From Marinosulfonomonas sp. (GTDB lineage Bacteria > Pseudomonadota > Alphaproteobacteria > Rhodobacterales > Rhodobacteraceae), in NCBI GenBank assembly GCA_015494385.1, contig WGBJ01000333.1:1-21614 (forward strand): a DNA stretch of 21,614 bases. The letters run 5' to 3'. Of the stretch, positions 14,125-21,104 are shown piece after piece. The position numbers and the translations under genes were made by a program. The notes below the pieces were generated by a model that was not told the DNA's origin, did not search any database, and saw only the letters and a program-made list of their open reading frames with translations. Numbering within the stretch: the stretch's first letter is position 1; the number at the start of each line of letters is the position of its first letter.

Positions 14125-14975
14125 CAGAGGAAATTTTCCAGCTCGCGCATCCGTGTTGCAATGCCGTCATATAATGACGGTTGCGCCGCCGCCATTCTGT
14201 CAAGCTGAAGCAGATCAAGCGCTGCCTTGCCCTGTGCTGTCTTGCCCATATCCAGCAACGCCAGCCGCATCGCCCGGATTGCCGGCTCGCCAGCCCGATC
14301 CGCGCGGGTGCAGAACGGCGGAAAGCCCAGCCATTCGGATTTTGATATGACCTTTGTGTGCTTTGTCAGATCGGGTTCGGTTTTGGTCAGGGCCTCCCAG
14401 ACATAACCGTCCACACTGCCTGATTGCACCAGCCCGTCACCCACGGCCCGCACCACATTGCGGTGTCCAAAGGTGAAAATCGTGCGCTTGAAAAAACTGT
14501 CGGGCCGTTCCTGCATCCGCGCCAGATCCGAGGCGGTGACCAGATAGCCGGAATTTGAATCGGGGTCGGAAAACGCATGTGTACCGCCGCGCAGGTCGGC
14601 AAGAGTGGTTGCGGTATTGTCAGATCCTGCAATCAGATAAGACTGATACAGCGGCCTTCCATTCCAAACCGGAACCGCCATCAGCTCCAGACTTTTGCGG
14701 TGCTGCAGATAGGGGTAACCACACAACCATGCCGCATCTACCGACCCTTCCAGCAATAGCCCGGTTACTTCCTCGTATGTGCGCCGCTGCTCCAGTTCAA
14801 CAGGAATCCCCAGCGTATCCGCGAACGCCCCGCGCAGGCGATCCACAACCTCGGCGTCGTTGTCCAGAAATACCGGCGTTAGCCCCAGACGAAACACATC
14901 CATTGCACGCGCGCTTTTAGCCGAAAATCCGGCAATGGCCGCGGCACCTGCCAGCATAGATCGACGTGATATCAT
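14124..14975 (-). CDS. aioX: AioX: periplasmic arsenite-binding protein
   Basis: A 283-residue PhnD-type substrate-binding protein. The N-terminus SRRSMLAGAAAIAGF, cleaved after about residue 24, looks like a Tat signal. The ligand-site motif is WLCGYPY with Cys85; in AioX proteins a Cys here binds As(III), where phosphonate/phosphite binders lack it. SDPDSNSGYLV and GSVDGYVWEAL are further family landmarks. No ABC permease or ATPase gene is present, which supports sensing rather than import. GGGAA lies about 7 nt before the ATG. It heads aioXSR and is followed by aioS with a 1-bp overlap. Confidence 0.93.
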   Translation of the reverse strand: MISRRSMLAGAAAIAGFSAKSARAMDVFRLGLTPVFLDNDAEVVDRLRGAFADTLGIPVELEQRRTYEEVTGLLLEGSVDAAWLCGYPYLQHRKSLELMAVPVWNGRPLYQSYLIAGSDNTATTLADLRGGTHAFSDPDSNSGYLVTASDLARMQERPDSFFKRTIFTFGHRNVVRAVGDGLVQSGSVDGYVWEALTKTEPDLTKHTKVISKSEWLGFPPFCTRADRAGEPAIRAMRLALLDMGKTAQGKAALDLLQLDRMAAAQPSLYDGIATRMRELENFL

Positions 14976-15279
14976 CCAAGGTTCCCATCATATCAAGTTC
15001 AAGCATTAACAAGGATGTTTCGTTTTATGCCCTCGTCTTTGACACAGTGATCAGCTTTCCCAATCTAAGCCGTCATTCAACACTGTTGAAATTTGCTTTG
15101 CAACCCTTCCTGCTTGTGGCTCTGGTTGTTATACAGGCTGGGGACACCACCTACGCTACAGTCTTCATGCATGGTGAATTGCTCTGCAGTGTGCCCCATA
15201 AATTGAAAACAATATCTCCAAGCCCCCTGCCCCCTTTCGTTCCCAAATCGAGTCTCAGAATTAGATTTCTAGTGGCATT
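14976..15279. other. Gap upstream of aioX without a recognisable gene
   Basis: About 300 bp that must contain the aioXSR promoter. On the minus strand there is a usable ribosome-binding site for aioX, but no convincing -35/-10 or -24/-12 pair. Short open frames on the plus strand lack a ribosome-binding site or any familiar motif. It ends where an IS3-type fragment begins. Confidence 0.5.
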
Positions 15280-15402
15280 TGACCTGCCTCGGGATTTTTC
15301 CACCAGTTGGGATTAGAGACCGACCCAAGGAAGGGAAGGACAATAAAGCGAACGAGATATTCAGAAGAGCAGATCATCGGCATTCTGGCCGAGCATGAGG
15401 CG
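15280..15402 (+). mobile_element. Left-end fragment of an IS3-family element
   Basis: The fragment begins with TGACCTGCC (15280-15288), which looks like the terminal repeat of IS3-family elements. It continues through the usual short leader to a frame encoding KRTRYSEEQIIGILAEHEA (15346-15402), the N-terminus of the IS3 OrfA transposase helix-turn-helix. The expected ATG start is ATA (15343-15345), and similarity ends abruptly at 15402. OrfA is about 90 residues and OrfB about 280, so nearly all of the element is gone. The frame continues 58 codons further to TAA at 15577-15579 in unrecognised sequence. It marks the boundary between the arsenic genes and the plasmid backbone. Confidence 0.65.
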
Positions 15403-15586
15403 CCCCTGCTCACGCAGCTCTTTCCGGCCACAAAGCGCGTGCCCTTAACGAACGCTTTTCGAGAAGGCTTTGGACAAAGTATTTACGACCTCACCGTCCT
15501 CATGGTGGCGAGCAAGCCCGATCTTTCTATCAATCGTAAGATTTCGCTTTTTGCACCGCATGGACCCCTACTGACATAATGTGTTT

Positions 15587-15610
15587 ACGTTAGGCATATC
15601 CTGCCAACGT
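15587..15610. repeat. Short hairpin
   Basis: ACGTTaGGCA (15587-15596) and TGCCAACGT (15602-15610) pair over 9 bp with one bulged A, around a 5-nt loop. It abuts the left arm of the larger palindrome at 15609. No T-run follows on the plus strand. Confidence 0.4.
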
Positions 15611-15681
15611 CACTCTTCAATCTAACAAATACCCATTAGTCTTTCAAAGGGGTGTATTTGTTGGCTTCATTGAAGGGTGAC
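15609..15681. repeat. 73-bp interrupted palindrome
   Basis: The outer arms GTCACTCTTCAAT (15609-15621) and ATTGAAGGGTGAC (15669-15681) match at 12 of 13 positions. The inner arms AACAAATAC (15624-15632) and GTATTTGTT (15654-15662) match perfectly. The loop is 15633-15653. The length and symmetry suggest a miniature mobile element or a large hairpin rather than an ordinary operator. Confidence 0.5.
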
Positions 15682-15901
15682 AAAACAAAAAAGTATCTGC
15701 GAAAGCAGATTAAATTCAAAAAAACAGGAAGAAAATCTGGCTTGCCCAGGTTGCCGGAACGAACCAAAAATATTGGCCACAGTGCGGCAAAACAACCTGA
15801 CAAAACAGATCAAACATATCGGCATTTACACAGTATTTCAGGTTAAAGGATCCGGCACCCAAAGACTGTCAAATCGCTTGCACAACGTGCGGCGTTGGCC
15901 A

Positions 15902-16516
15902 TTAACCGTAATCTGCTGAAATACCCACTTCATCCAGCCCAGCATCCTGCAACTGTTCCATATCCGGCAAGTCCCGCAAACTCTGCATATCGAACGCCAC
16001 CAGAAACCCTTTCGTTGTGACATAGGTATAGGGCGCTCCCCTTTTCGGGCTACGCGGTCCTGTCGCAATTAGGTCTTTGGCATATAGCCGCCCAATCAGA
16101 TCACGGTTGATGTCTTTGCCGAACACCTCTTTCAACTCGGCGCGACTAATCGGCTGATGATAGGCAATCGTCGCCAGCACCGCCATTTCATAGGGGGTAA
16201 ATTCCATGCCCTGATCGCCCAGATCCGCTGCCGCCCGGATTGACTCGGCAAACCGTGTTCTGGTTCGCAGGGTCCAAGCATCAGCGACGCTGGCGATTTC
16301 AAAAGCACGGTCCTTCAGTTCAGCCCGCAAATCCTCGATCAGCAATTCAACACTCGCCCCCTGCCCCACCACCTTTTGCAACGCCTCTCGCGATACCGGT
16401 TTCGCGCTTGCAAACAACACCGCTTCAATCCGCCCGATCCATGTCCGCCAGCGCAATTCCGGCGGCAGATCTTGCAGCTCTGTATCCAGCGGTGACTCTT
16501 CCTTCTTTGCCATCAT
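15902..16516 (-). CDS. scpB: ScpB-like condensin accessory protein
   Basis: A 204-residue ScpB, with two winged-helix domains (about 25-105 and 112-190): WIGRIEAVLFASAKPVSREALQ opens the first, and YEMAVLATIAYHQPISRAEL and RGAPYTYVTTKGFL mark the second. In chromosomal condensin ScpB dimers clamp the kleisin ScpA on SMC. No smc or scpA lies in the window. It overlaps the upstream DUF1403 gene by 4 bp (ATGA on the minus strand), so the two are translationally coupled. It is probably a plasmid-encoded paralogue working with the DUF1403 protein in segregation or regulation (inference). Confidence 0.88.
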   Translation of the reverse strand: MMAKKEESPLDTELQDLPPELRWRTWIGRIEAVLFASAKPVSREALQKVVGQGASVELLIEDLRAELKDRAFEIASVADAWTLRTRTRFAESIRAAADLGDQGMEFTPYEMAVLATIAYHQPISRAELKEVFGKDINRDLIGRLYAKDLIATGPRSPKRGAPYTYVTTKGFLVAFDMQSLRDLPDMEQLQDAGLDEVGISADYG

Positions 16517-17484
16517 GCCACCCCGTACAGACGGAAGGTGCTACGTCCAGTCAGTTCCTTCACCACACCCAGCTCTACCAGCCGGTCACACAACCGCCGG
16601 GCGGCGCGATCGGTCATTGGGATGTTAGTGCCTTTGATCTTCGGAGACAGCATCGCACTCGGCATCACCGCCTCCTCACACAGAAACAACGCCACCGCCG
16701 CATCCGATCCCTTGGCGCGCAATTTGGGTGTCACATTTCTTAGTCGCTCTGCACGTCGGGTCAAATCATGGCTCAGACGCACCGCATCCTGTGCCCCTTT
16801 GGCCACCGCTCGATGACAGGCAAGCGACAACTCATCTCCCGCAGCCCGCAACTCCCGCCGTTTCAAATGCTTCCCGATCAACGGCACCGGATGCGACCAG
16901 CCCAAAGCCCGCGCCAACACCAGATCGCCACAAATCAACGCCGAAGCCTCTTCGCGCGGGAACGCCGTTATCACCAGCCCGGTCATCTTCGCCGCTTGGG
17001 CCACCGGATCGCCAGCTACCGGGCCTCCGGCCATGGCGGCATCAATCCACTCTGGCAGTTCTTCTGCAACATGGTCCGGCACACAGGACTTGAGCCTCTT
17101 CAACCAATCCCGCTGCTTTAGCCCAATCGCGCGGGCTTTACGCCACCTGACGTACATTTCCCCCGCAGGCCCCATCGCACTCGTCGCACGGGTCGCATCG
17201 CCCGCGCGGGCTAAATAGTAAGCATCGCGGATGTCCGCCTCGGACTCGCGACGCCCTTCCAGCTTGAGACAGGCCTCGGCGGCGCGCAACGCCAACCGGT
17301 TGCGCAACAGCTCCGCAGGCAATATTTCTGCCGGATCAACCAACACCATATGCAGCATAGCCAGGGAGGCGCCGGACAGAAACGCCTCTGTTTCAGGGGT
17401 GTTGCCATAGTTTTGAGTGACCCACGACGGCAAGGGTGGTAGGTAGGCAGGGTGAGTTTTAGTTGAGGCTGCAAGTTTTCTCAT
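16513..17484 (-). CDS. DUF1403 family protein, partner of plasmid ScpB
   Basis: A 323-residue, mostly helical protein that I recognise as DUF1403, a family common on alphaproteobacterial plasmids and without known function. Visible landmarks are LRNRLALRAAEACLKLEGR (near residue 65), the RDAYYLA segment, VTPKLRAKGSDAAV (near 255) and a C-terminal winged-helix-like end, RRLCDRLVELGVVKELTGRSTFRLYG. The ATG at 17484 is preferred over GTG 17493 because AGGTG lies 6 nt upstream of it. The gene is divergent from the recombinase across about 110 bp and overlaps scpB by 4 bp. Confidence 0.75.
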   Translation of the reverse strand: MRKLAASTKTHPAYLPPLPSWVTQNYGNTPETEAFLSGASLAMLHMVLVDPAEILPAELLRNRLALRAAEACLKLEGRRESEADIRDAYYLARAGDATRATSAMGPAGEMYVRWRKARAIGLKQRDWLKRLKSCVPDHVAEELPEWIDAAMAGGPVAGDPVAQAAKMTGLVITAFPREEASALICGDLVLARALGWSHPVPLIGKHLKRRELRAAGDELSLACHRAVAKGAQDAVRLSHDLTRRAERLRNVTPKLRAKGSDAAVALFLCEEAVMPSAMLSPKIKGTNIPMTDRAARRLCDRLVELGVVKELTGRSTFRLYGVA

Positions 17485-17562
17485 GTGAAACACCTAACAT
17501 GCAGCGGCGCTTACTGCCAGATAAATACGCTGTAAGCGCCCCGCCCTGCATCTCACTATTAC

Positions 17563-17587
17563 GTCCAATAAGTTTGCATTATCGGAC
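17563..17587. promoter_or_regulatory. Inverted repeat just upstream of the recombinase gene
   Basis: GTCCAATAA (17563-17571), N7, TTATCGGAC (17579-17587), arms matching at 8 of 9 positions, ends 10 bp before the recombinase ATG in the gap divergent from DUF1403. Arms of about 9-11 bp around a 6-8 bp spacer are the layout of tyrosine-recombinase core sites such as dif. It could equally be an operator controlling both divergent genes. Confidence 0.45.
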
Positions 17588-17597
17588 ATTCAAAGAT

Positions 17598-18704
17598 ATG
17601 CTCAGCGATATGGAAGAAAACAACGAGAAATCGATCTCAGAACCAACGAACGGGTCTTTACCCAGCGAGGACAACGAGAGAGGCGCGCGTAGCGCTGACA
17701 GCTTTGAGGTTTCTAACCTTGCAGGTTCTGGTGGCCTCGATCGCCTGATCGACAGGGCCAAAGACTACGCCCGCCAAGCCACCGCAGAAAACACCAACAC
17801 TGCCTACAAAGCTGACTGGGCGCATTTTTCCAGCTGGTGTCGCCGCAAAGGGACGGAGCCACTGCCCCCCTCCCCTGAACTGGTCGGCCTCTATATCGCG
17901 GAATGCGCCTCCCCTGCCCTTCCTGCCAAACCCCTCAGCGTTGCCACCATCGAGCGGCGTCTGTCGGGTCTTGCATGGCACTACCGGCAGCGTGGCTTTA
18001 CCCTTGACCGCAGGGATCGGCATATTGCCACAGTGTTGGCAGGCATCAAGCGCAAGCACGCACGGCCTCCAATGCAGAAAGAAGCGATCCTGCGCGATGA
18101 CATCCTCGATATGGTCGAAACACTGGATTCCGGCCTGCGCGATATGCGCGACCGTGCCGTTTTACTGATCGGTTATGCTGGCGGCCTGCGCCGCTCTGAA
18201 ATCGTCAGTCTGGATTATGGCCGTGACGATACCGAGGACGGCAAAGGCTGGATCACGATCGAGGACCAGGGTCTGACCCTGACGTTTCGGGGCAAAACCG
18301 GCTGGCGCGAGGTCGAGATCGGCCGCGGGTCCAGTGATGCCACCTGCCCTGTTCACGCGCTGGAGCAATACCTGCATTACGCCAAGATCGACTTTGGCCC
18401 GCTGTTCCAGCGTATCACCCGTGATGATCGCAAAGCCACAGGCGACCGTTTGTCGGACAAACACGTTGCCCGCCTGATCAAGAAGACCGTGCTGGCCGCC
18501 GGCATTCGCGCCGACCTTCCGGTAAATGAACGCCTGAAGCTATTCTCCGGCCATTCCCTGCGCGCCGGCCTTGCCACCTCTGCCAATGTCGATGAGCGTT
18601 ATATCCAGAAACAACTTGGCCATGCCTCGCCGGAAATGACCCGCAGGTATCAGAGGAACCGTGACAGGTTCAGGGTCAACCTGACCAAAGCCGCAGGGTT
18701 GTGA
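17598..18704 (+). CDS. Tyrosine recombinase (XerC/D-like site-specific integrase)
   Basis: A 368-residue recombinase. It has an acidic N-terminal extension (about 1-40), a SAM-like core-binding domain (about 50-145) and a catalytic domain (about 165-365). The full catalytic set is visible: Arg in GLRRSEI, Lys in RGKTG, HxxR in SGHSLRAG, His in LGHASPEM and Tyr in RRYQR. ATG 17598 is chosen because upstream codons, open back to 17463, overlap the divergent DUF1403 start and lack family character. No phage genes or att direct repeats are seen. Sitting between partition-type genes and repC, its likely role is resolving plasmid multimers; integration of mobile DNA is the alternative. Confidence 0.88.
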   Translation: MLSDMEENNEKSISEPTNGSLPSEDNERGARSADSFEVSNLAGSGGLDRLIDRAKDYARQATAENTNTAYKADWAHFSSWCRRKGTEPLPPSPELVGLYIAECASPALPAKPLSVATIERRLSGLAWHYRQRGFTLDRRDRHIATVLAGIKRKHARPPMQKEAILRDDILDMVETLDSGLRDMRDRAVLLIGYAGGLRRSEIVSLDYGRDDTEDGKGWITIEDQGLTLTFRGKTGWREVEIGRGSSDATCPVHALEQYLHYAKIDFGPLFQRITRDDRKATGDRLSDKHVARLIKKTVLAAGIRADLPVNERLKLFSGHSLRAGLATSANVDERYIQKQLGHASPEMTRRYQRNRDRFRVNLTKAAGL

Positions 18705-18711
18705 CCCACTT

Positions 18712-18772
18712 GTCCAACAAATTTGATTTTGTTGAACATCGCGCTATATTCAACAAAGAAATTTTTGTTGAG
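18712..18772 (+). promoter_or_regulatory. Promoter with two tandem copies of one palindrome, before the nucleotidyltransferase gene
   Basis: The first repeat is GTCCAACAAA-N6-TTTGTTGAAC (18712-18737, arms 9/10). The second is TTCAACAAA-N6-TTTGTTGAG (18749-18772 allowing one outer base, arms 8/9). Both share the arm CAACAAA and the 6-bp spacer, with centres 36 bp apart. A promoter fits between and across them: -35 TTGATT (18723-18728), 16-bp spacer, -10 TATATT (18745-18750). The second repeat covers the expected transcription start and ends 9 bp before the ATG at 18781. This is the layout of a repressor with two operators; a recombinase site is the alternative. Confidence 0.55.
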
Positions 18773-18780
18773 TATGCCCG

Positions 18781-19797
18781 ATGATCAACCGCCACACGCC
18801 TGTAGCCCATGCCGCCTATCTTGATCTTTTGCGATCATGGCAGGACGAAGCCGTTTCCGATATCCGCGGCGCGCCGACGCCGGTAAAGCGGAATGGCAAA
18901 ACCTATTGGTATGACAGCTACCGCATCGGCCAGGATGTGCGCAAAACCTATATTGGTGAGGATAGCCCGGAACTGCGCCAACGGCTGGAGCGCAAAAAGG
19001 CCCTTGCCGGTTCTGCCGATGAACGCCGCAAACATCGTGCGCGTCTGATCCGTATCCTGCGGGCCGAGGGTTTTCTGGGCATCGATGCCACAACCGGCAG
19101 CCTGCTTTCGGCGATGTCGCGGGCCGGCGTGTTCCGGTTGGGCGGCACCGTTGTCGGCACCCATGCCTTTCGCCTGTACGAGGGCACCCTTGGCGTGCGC
19201 TATTCTTTTGACCAGATGGCCCAGACCGGTGATCTGGACATTGCCAGTTTCGAGCGCCTTTCCCTTGCCCTTCAGGACACGGTTTCCCCGCCGCTGCAAC
19301 AGGTGTTGGGCGATTTTTCCTTTGCGCCTGTGCCCAGTCTGGAACAGGAAAAGGTCTGGCGTTGGCAACAGAGCCGCAATGAATTACTGGTGGAATTCCT
19401 GACGCCATCCTTCGAGGAAGACGAAGGTATCCGCCCCCTGCCCGCCCTTGGTGTCGATGCCCATTCACTGCATCACCTGAATTACCTGATTGCCGAACCG
19501 GTGCCCGCCATCGCGGTTTACCGCAGCGGAATCCTTGTGCAGGTTCCCCGCCCCGAACGCTTTGCCATACACAAGCTGATCGTTGCAGACCGGCGGCGCG
19601 AAGGGCCGGACAGCCTGAAGGCGCACAAGGACCGGATGCAGGCGGAATTCCTGATCGGTGTTCTGGCACAGGACCGCCCCGACGACTTGAAAGAAGCCTA
19701 TGACGATGCCCTTGCCAGTGGTCCGAAGTGGGGCCAACGTATTGAACAATCGCTAAAACACCTGCCGCAAACACGCGCGGTTCTGGAGGCGTTATAG
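18781..19797 (+). CDS. Nucleotidyltransferase-fold protein (GSU2403/NTP_transf_8-like)
   Basis: A 338-residue protein with the nucleotidyltransferase signature in the middle: GGTVVGTHAF (121-130), the glycine motif, followed by GDLDIA with Asp151 and Asp153, the metal-binding DxD. The N-terminal part (about 30-70, KRNGKTYWYDSYRIG and KTYIGE) is typical of the GSU2403-like group. The C-terminal half carries RFAIHKLIVADRR, an AbiEii/MNT-like helix. The family is related to toxin nucleotidyltransferases such as AbiEii, but no antitoxin partner is adjacent, so toxin function is uncertain. No clear ribosome-binding site is seen. It converges on repC across 33 bp that hold a parS site. Confidence 0.75.
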   Translation: MINRHTPVAHAAYLDLLRSWQDEAVSDIRGAPTPVKRNGKTYWYDSYRIGQDVRKTYIGEDSPELRQRLERKKALAGSADERRKHRARLIRILRAEGFLGIDATTGSLLSAMSRAGVFRLGGTVVGTHAFRLYEGTLGVRYSFDQMAQTGDLDIASFERLSLALQDTVSPPLQQVLGDFSFAPVPSLEQEKVWRWQQSRNELLVEFLTPSFEEDEGIRPLPALGVDAHSLHHLNYLIAEPVPAIAVYRSGILVQVPRPERFAIHKLIVADRRREGPDSLKAHKDRMQAEFLIGVLAQDRPDDLKEAYDDALASGPKWGQRIEQSLKHLPQTRAVLEAL

Positions 19798-19813
19798 CCC
19801 CCTGCCCTGTATG

Positions 19814-19829
19814 GTTGACAGCTGTCAAC
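19814..19829. other. parS: parS-like centromere palindrome, copy 1
   Basis: GTTGACAGCTGTCAAC is a perfect 16-bp palindrome that fits the repABC parS consensus GTTNNNNGCNNNNAAC. It begins one base beyond the repC stop, between repC and the convergent nucleotidyltransferase gene. An identical copy lies upstream of repC. It should be bound by RepB. Confidence 0.8.
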
Positions 19830-19830
19830 T

Positions 19831-21021
19831 TTACGCCGCCTGCGCATCTGGTCGCAATAGCGCCATGATCATCGGTCCGGGTGAAAACGCCCCCGCCTCG
19901 GCCTTGCGCGTCAGCGCCCGAAGATAACCGCCTGGGGATTTTATTTCGCTAACACGTTGCAGAATACCGGCCACCGTAACCGCTGCCACTTCCGGTCCCA
20001 TCGCGCGTTGCGCCTGTTGCCACGCATCTTCGCTTATTCCCATCATTCCGCGCACAAAAGCGGCCAGAGCCACCAGCTCATGCCAGTGGCACACAGGATA
20101 TTGCGAATAAGGTTCTATATCTGGACAGGCTTTTAGCACCAGCGCCAATGGAATATTCGGTTCTGCCCTTTTTATCGGCGCTGCGGGTTCAGGTTCTGGC
20201 GGAACGTCGCCTTTTGCCTTTTTTTGGCAAAGTTCAGATTCATAAGAGTCTTTATTTGAATTATGATAGTGGCGCTCATTATTGTTGTCGCTGCCGCTCA
20301 TTTCTTTTGTTTCAGACAGTGTATAACGGATTTTGTCCAGCAGGTTTTCCAGCTGTTCATTCAGATCTTCCAGCACCTCGACCGTCAAATTCCGCCGCAT
20401 TTGCTTGTGGATTGCCAGTAGGGCGTTTTCAAACCCTTCCCACGGCCCCTGTACGGCGCTCTCGCGGCCGTATTGCACCAGCTTTAGTGCATCCCGCTTC
20501 AGCAGCGTTACCGCCTCTCTGGCGCGCTTGCGGCGCTCTTCTGCCGCGCGGACTTCGGTTGCGGCGTGGTTGATTTCCCCGGCACGCACCAACAAGGGGC
20601 GCAGATCAAAGCCAAAGGCCCGAACCACCTGCCCGCCTTCGCCACGCGCAGCATAGCGTTTGCCGTTCGGGCTGTCGTGGCGCAGGATCAGGCCGGCATT
20701 CACCAAAGCGGCCAGATGGCGGCGCAGGGTGCTTTCGGCCATGCCATGGGCGCGCTCGGACAGTGCCACATTCGACGGGAACACGATCAGATTGTCATTG
20801 TCCGACAGATTTGCATCCTGGTGAAAGGACAACAGTGCATTCAGCACCGTCAGATCGCGGTCGGTCACGTTGAAAGCCGTGCGTGCAACACACAGTGTGC
20901 GAAACAATTCCCACTTGTTCAGATGCGGCACACTCGCCGGACCTGTCGCCACCTGTATGGATTCCATCAGGCCAGCCGTAACCGGCCGCTGCCCAAAGGG
21001 CGTCGTTGTCAGTCGTTCCAT
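19831..21021 (-). CDS. repC: RepC replication initiator of a RepABC plasmid
   Basis: A 396-residue RepC, normal length. The N-terminal DNA-binding half has winged-helix character (about 40-145: LTVLNALLSFHQDANL, VALSERAHGMAESTLRRHLAALVNAGLI, RYAARGEGGQVVRAFGFDLRPLL). A coiled helical middle follows (150-235), then a polar linker (about 240-290) and a conserved C-terminal domain ending near LRALTRKAEAG. RepC opens the plasmid origin, which in this family lies within repC itself. The gene follows the repB tail across a gap with a parS copy and a ctRNA gene on the opposite strand. No strong ribosome-binding site precedes the ATG, as fits tight ctRNA control. Confidence 0.95.
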   Translation of the reverse strand: MERLTTTPFGQRPVTAGLMESIQVATGPASVPHLNKWELFRTLCVARTAFNVTDRDLTVLNALLSFHQDANLSDNDNLIVFPSNVALSERAHGMAESTLRRHLAALVNAGLILRHDSPNGKRYAARGEGGQVVRAFGFDLRPLLVRAGEINHAATEVRAAEERRKRAREAVTLLKRDALKLVQYGRESAVQGPWEGFENALLAIHKQMRRNLTVEVLEDLNEQLENLLDKIRYTLSETKEMSGSDNNNERHYHNSNKDSYESELCQKKAKGDVPPEPEPAAPIKRAEPNIPLALVLKACPDIEPYSQYPVCHWHELVALAAFVRGMMGISEDAWQQAQRAMGPEVAAVTVAGILQRVSEIKSPGGYLRALTRKAEAGAFSPGPMIMALLRPDAQAA

Positions 21022-21068
21022 TTTCTATCACGAGACAAAACTTTTTTGCCCGCCGGAGTCCGACGTCT

Positions 21069-21084
21069 GTTGACAGCTGTCAAC
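21069..21084. other. parS: parS-like centromere palindrome, copy 2
   Basis: A second perfect copy of GTTGACAGCTGTCAAC, identical to 19814-19829, in the repB-repC gap. Its bases 21070-21075 are also the -35 box of the rightward ctRNA promoter. Confidence 0.8.
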
Positions 21085-21098
21085 TCTGTGCCTAGATT
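21070..21098 (+). promoter_or_regulatory. Promoter of the ctRNA
   Basis: A perfect -35 TTGACA (21070-21075), a 17-bp spacer and -10 TAGATT (21093-21098) point rightward, antisense to the repC leader. Transcription should begin near 21105. The -35 box is part of the parS palindrome. Confidence 0.65.
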
Positions 21099-21104
21099 CG
21101 GAAG

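Larger units (their letters stand above)
15403..15901. other. AT-rich non-coding stretch between the IS3 fragment and scpB
   Basis: About 500 bp without a supported gene, noticeably more AT-rich (runs such as CAAAACAAAAAAG near 15680) than the coding regions on either side. It holds two palindromes, listed separately. No clear terminator for the leftward scpB transcript was found. The base composition suggests foreign or decayed sequence. Confidence 0.5.

Noticed and set aside
14966..15316. 116-codon rightward open frame upstream of aioX
   Set aside because: No ribosome-binding site, no known motif, and it runs through the terminal repeat of the IS3 fragment; likely a chance frame.
15652..15846. 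64-codon Lys-rich frame in the AT-rich gap
   Set aside because: Starts at GTG inside the right arm region of a palindrome; composition simply reflects AT-rich DNA.
18785..19828. 347-codon leftward open frame opposite the nucleotidyltransferase gene
   Set aside because: The plus-strand gene has clear family motifs and normal composition; the antisense frame reads as low-complexity Gly/Pro/Arg sequence without motifs.
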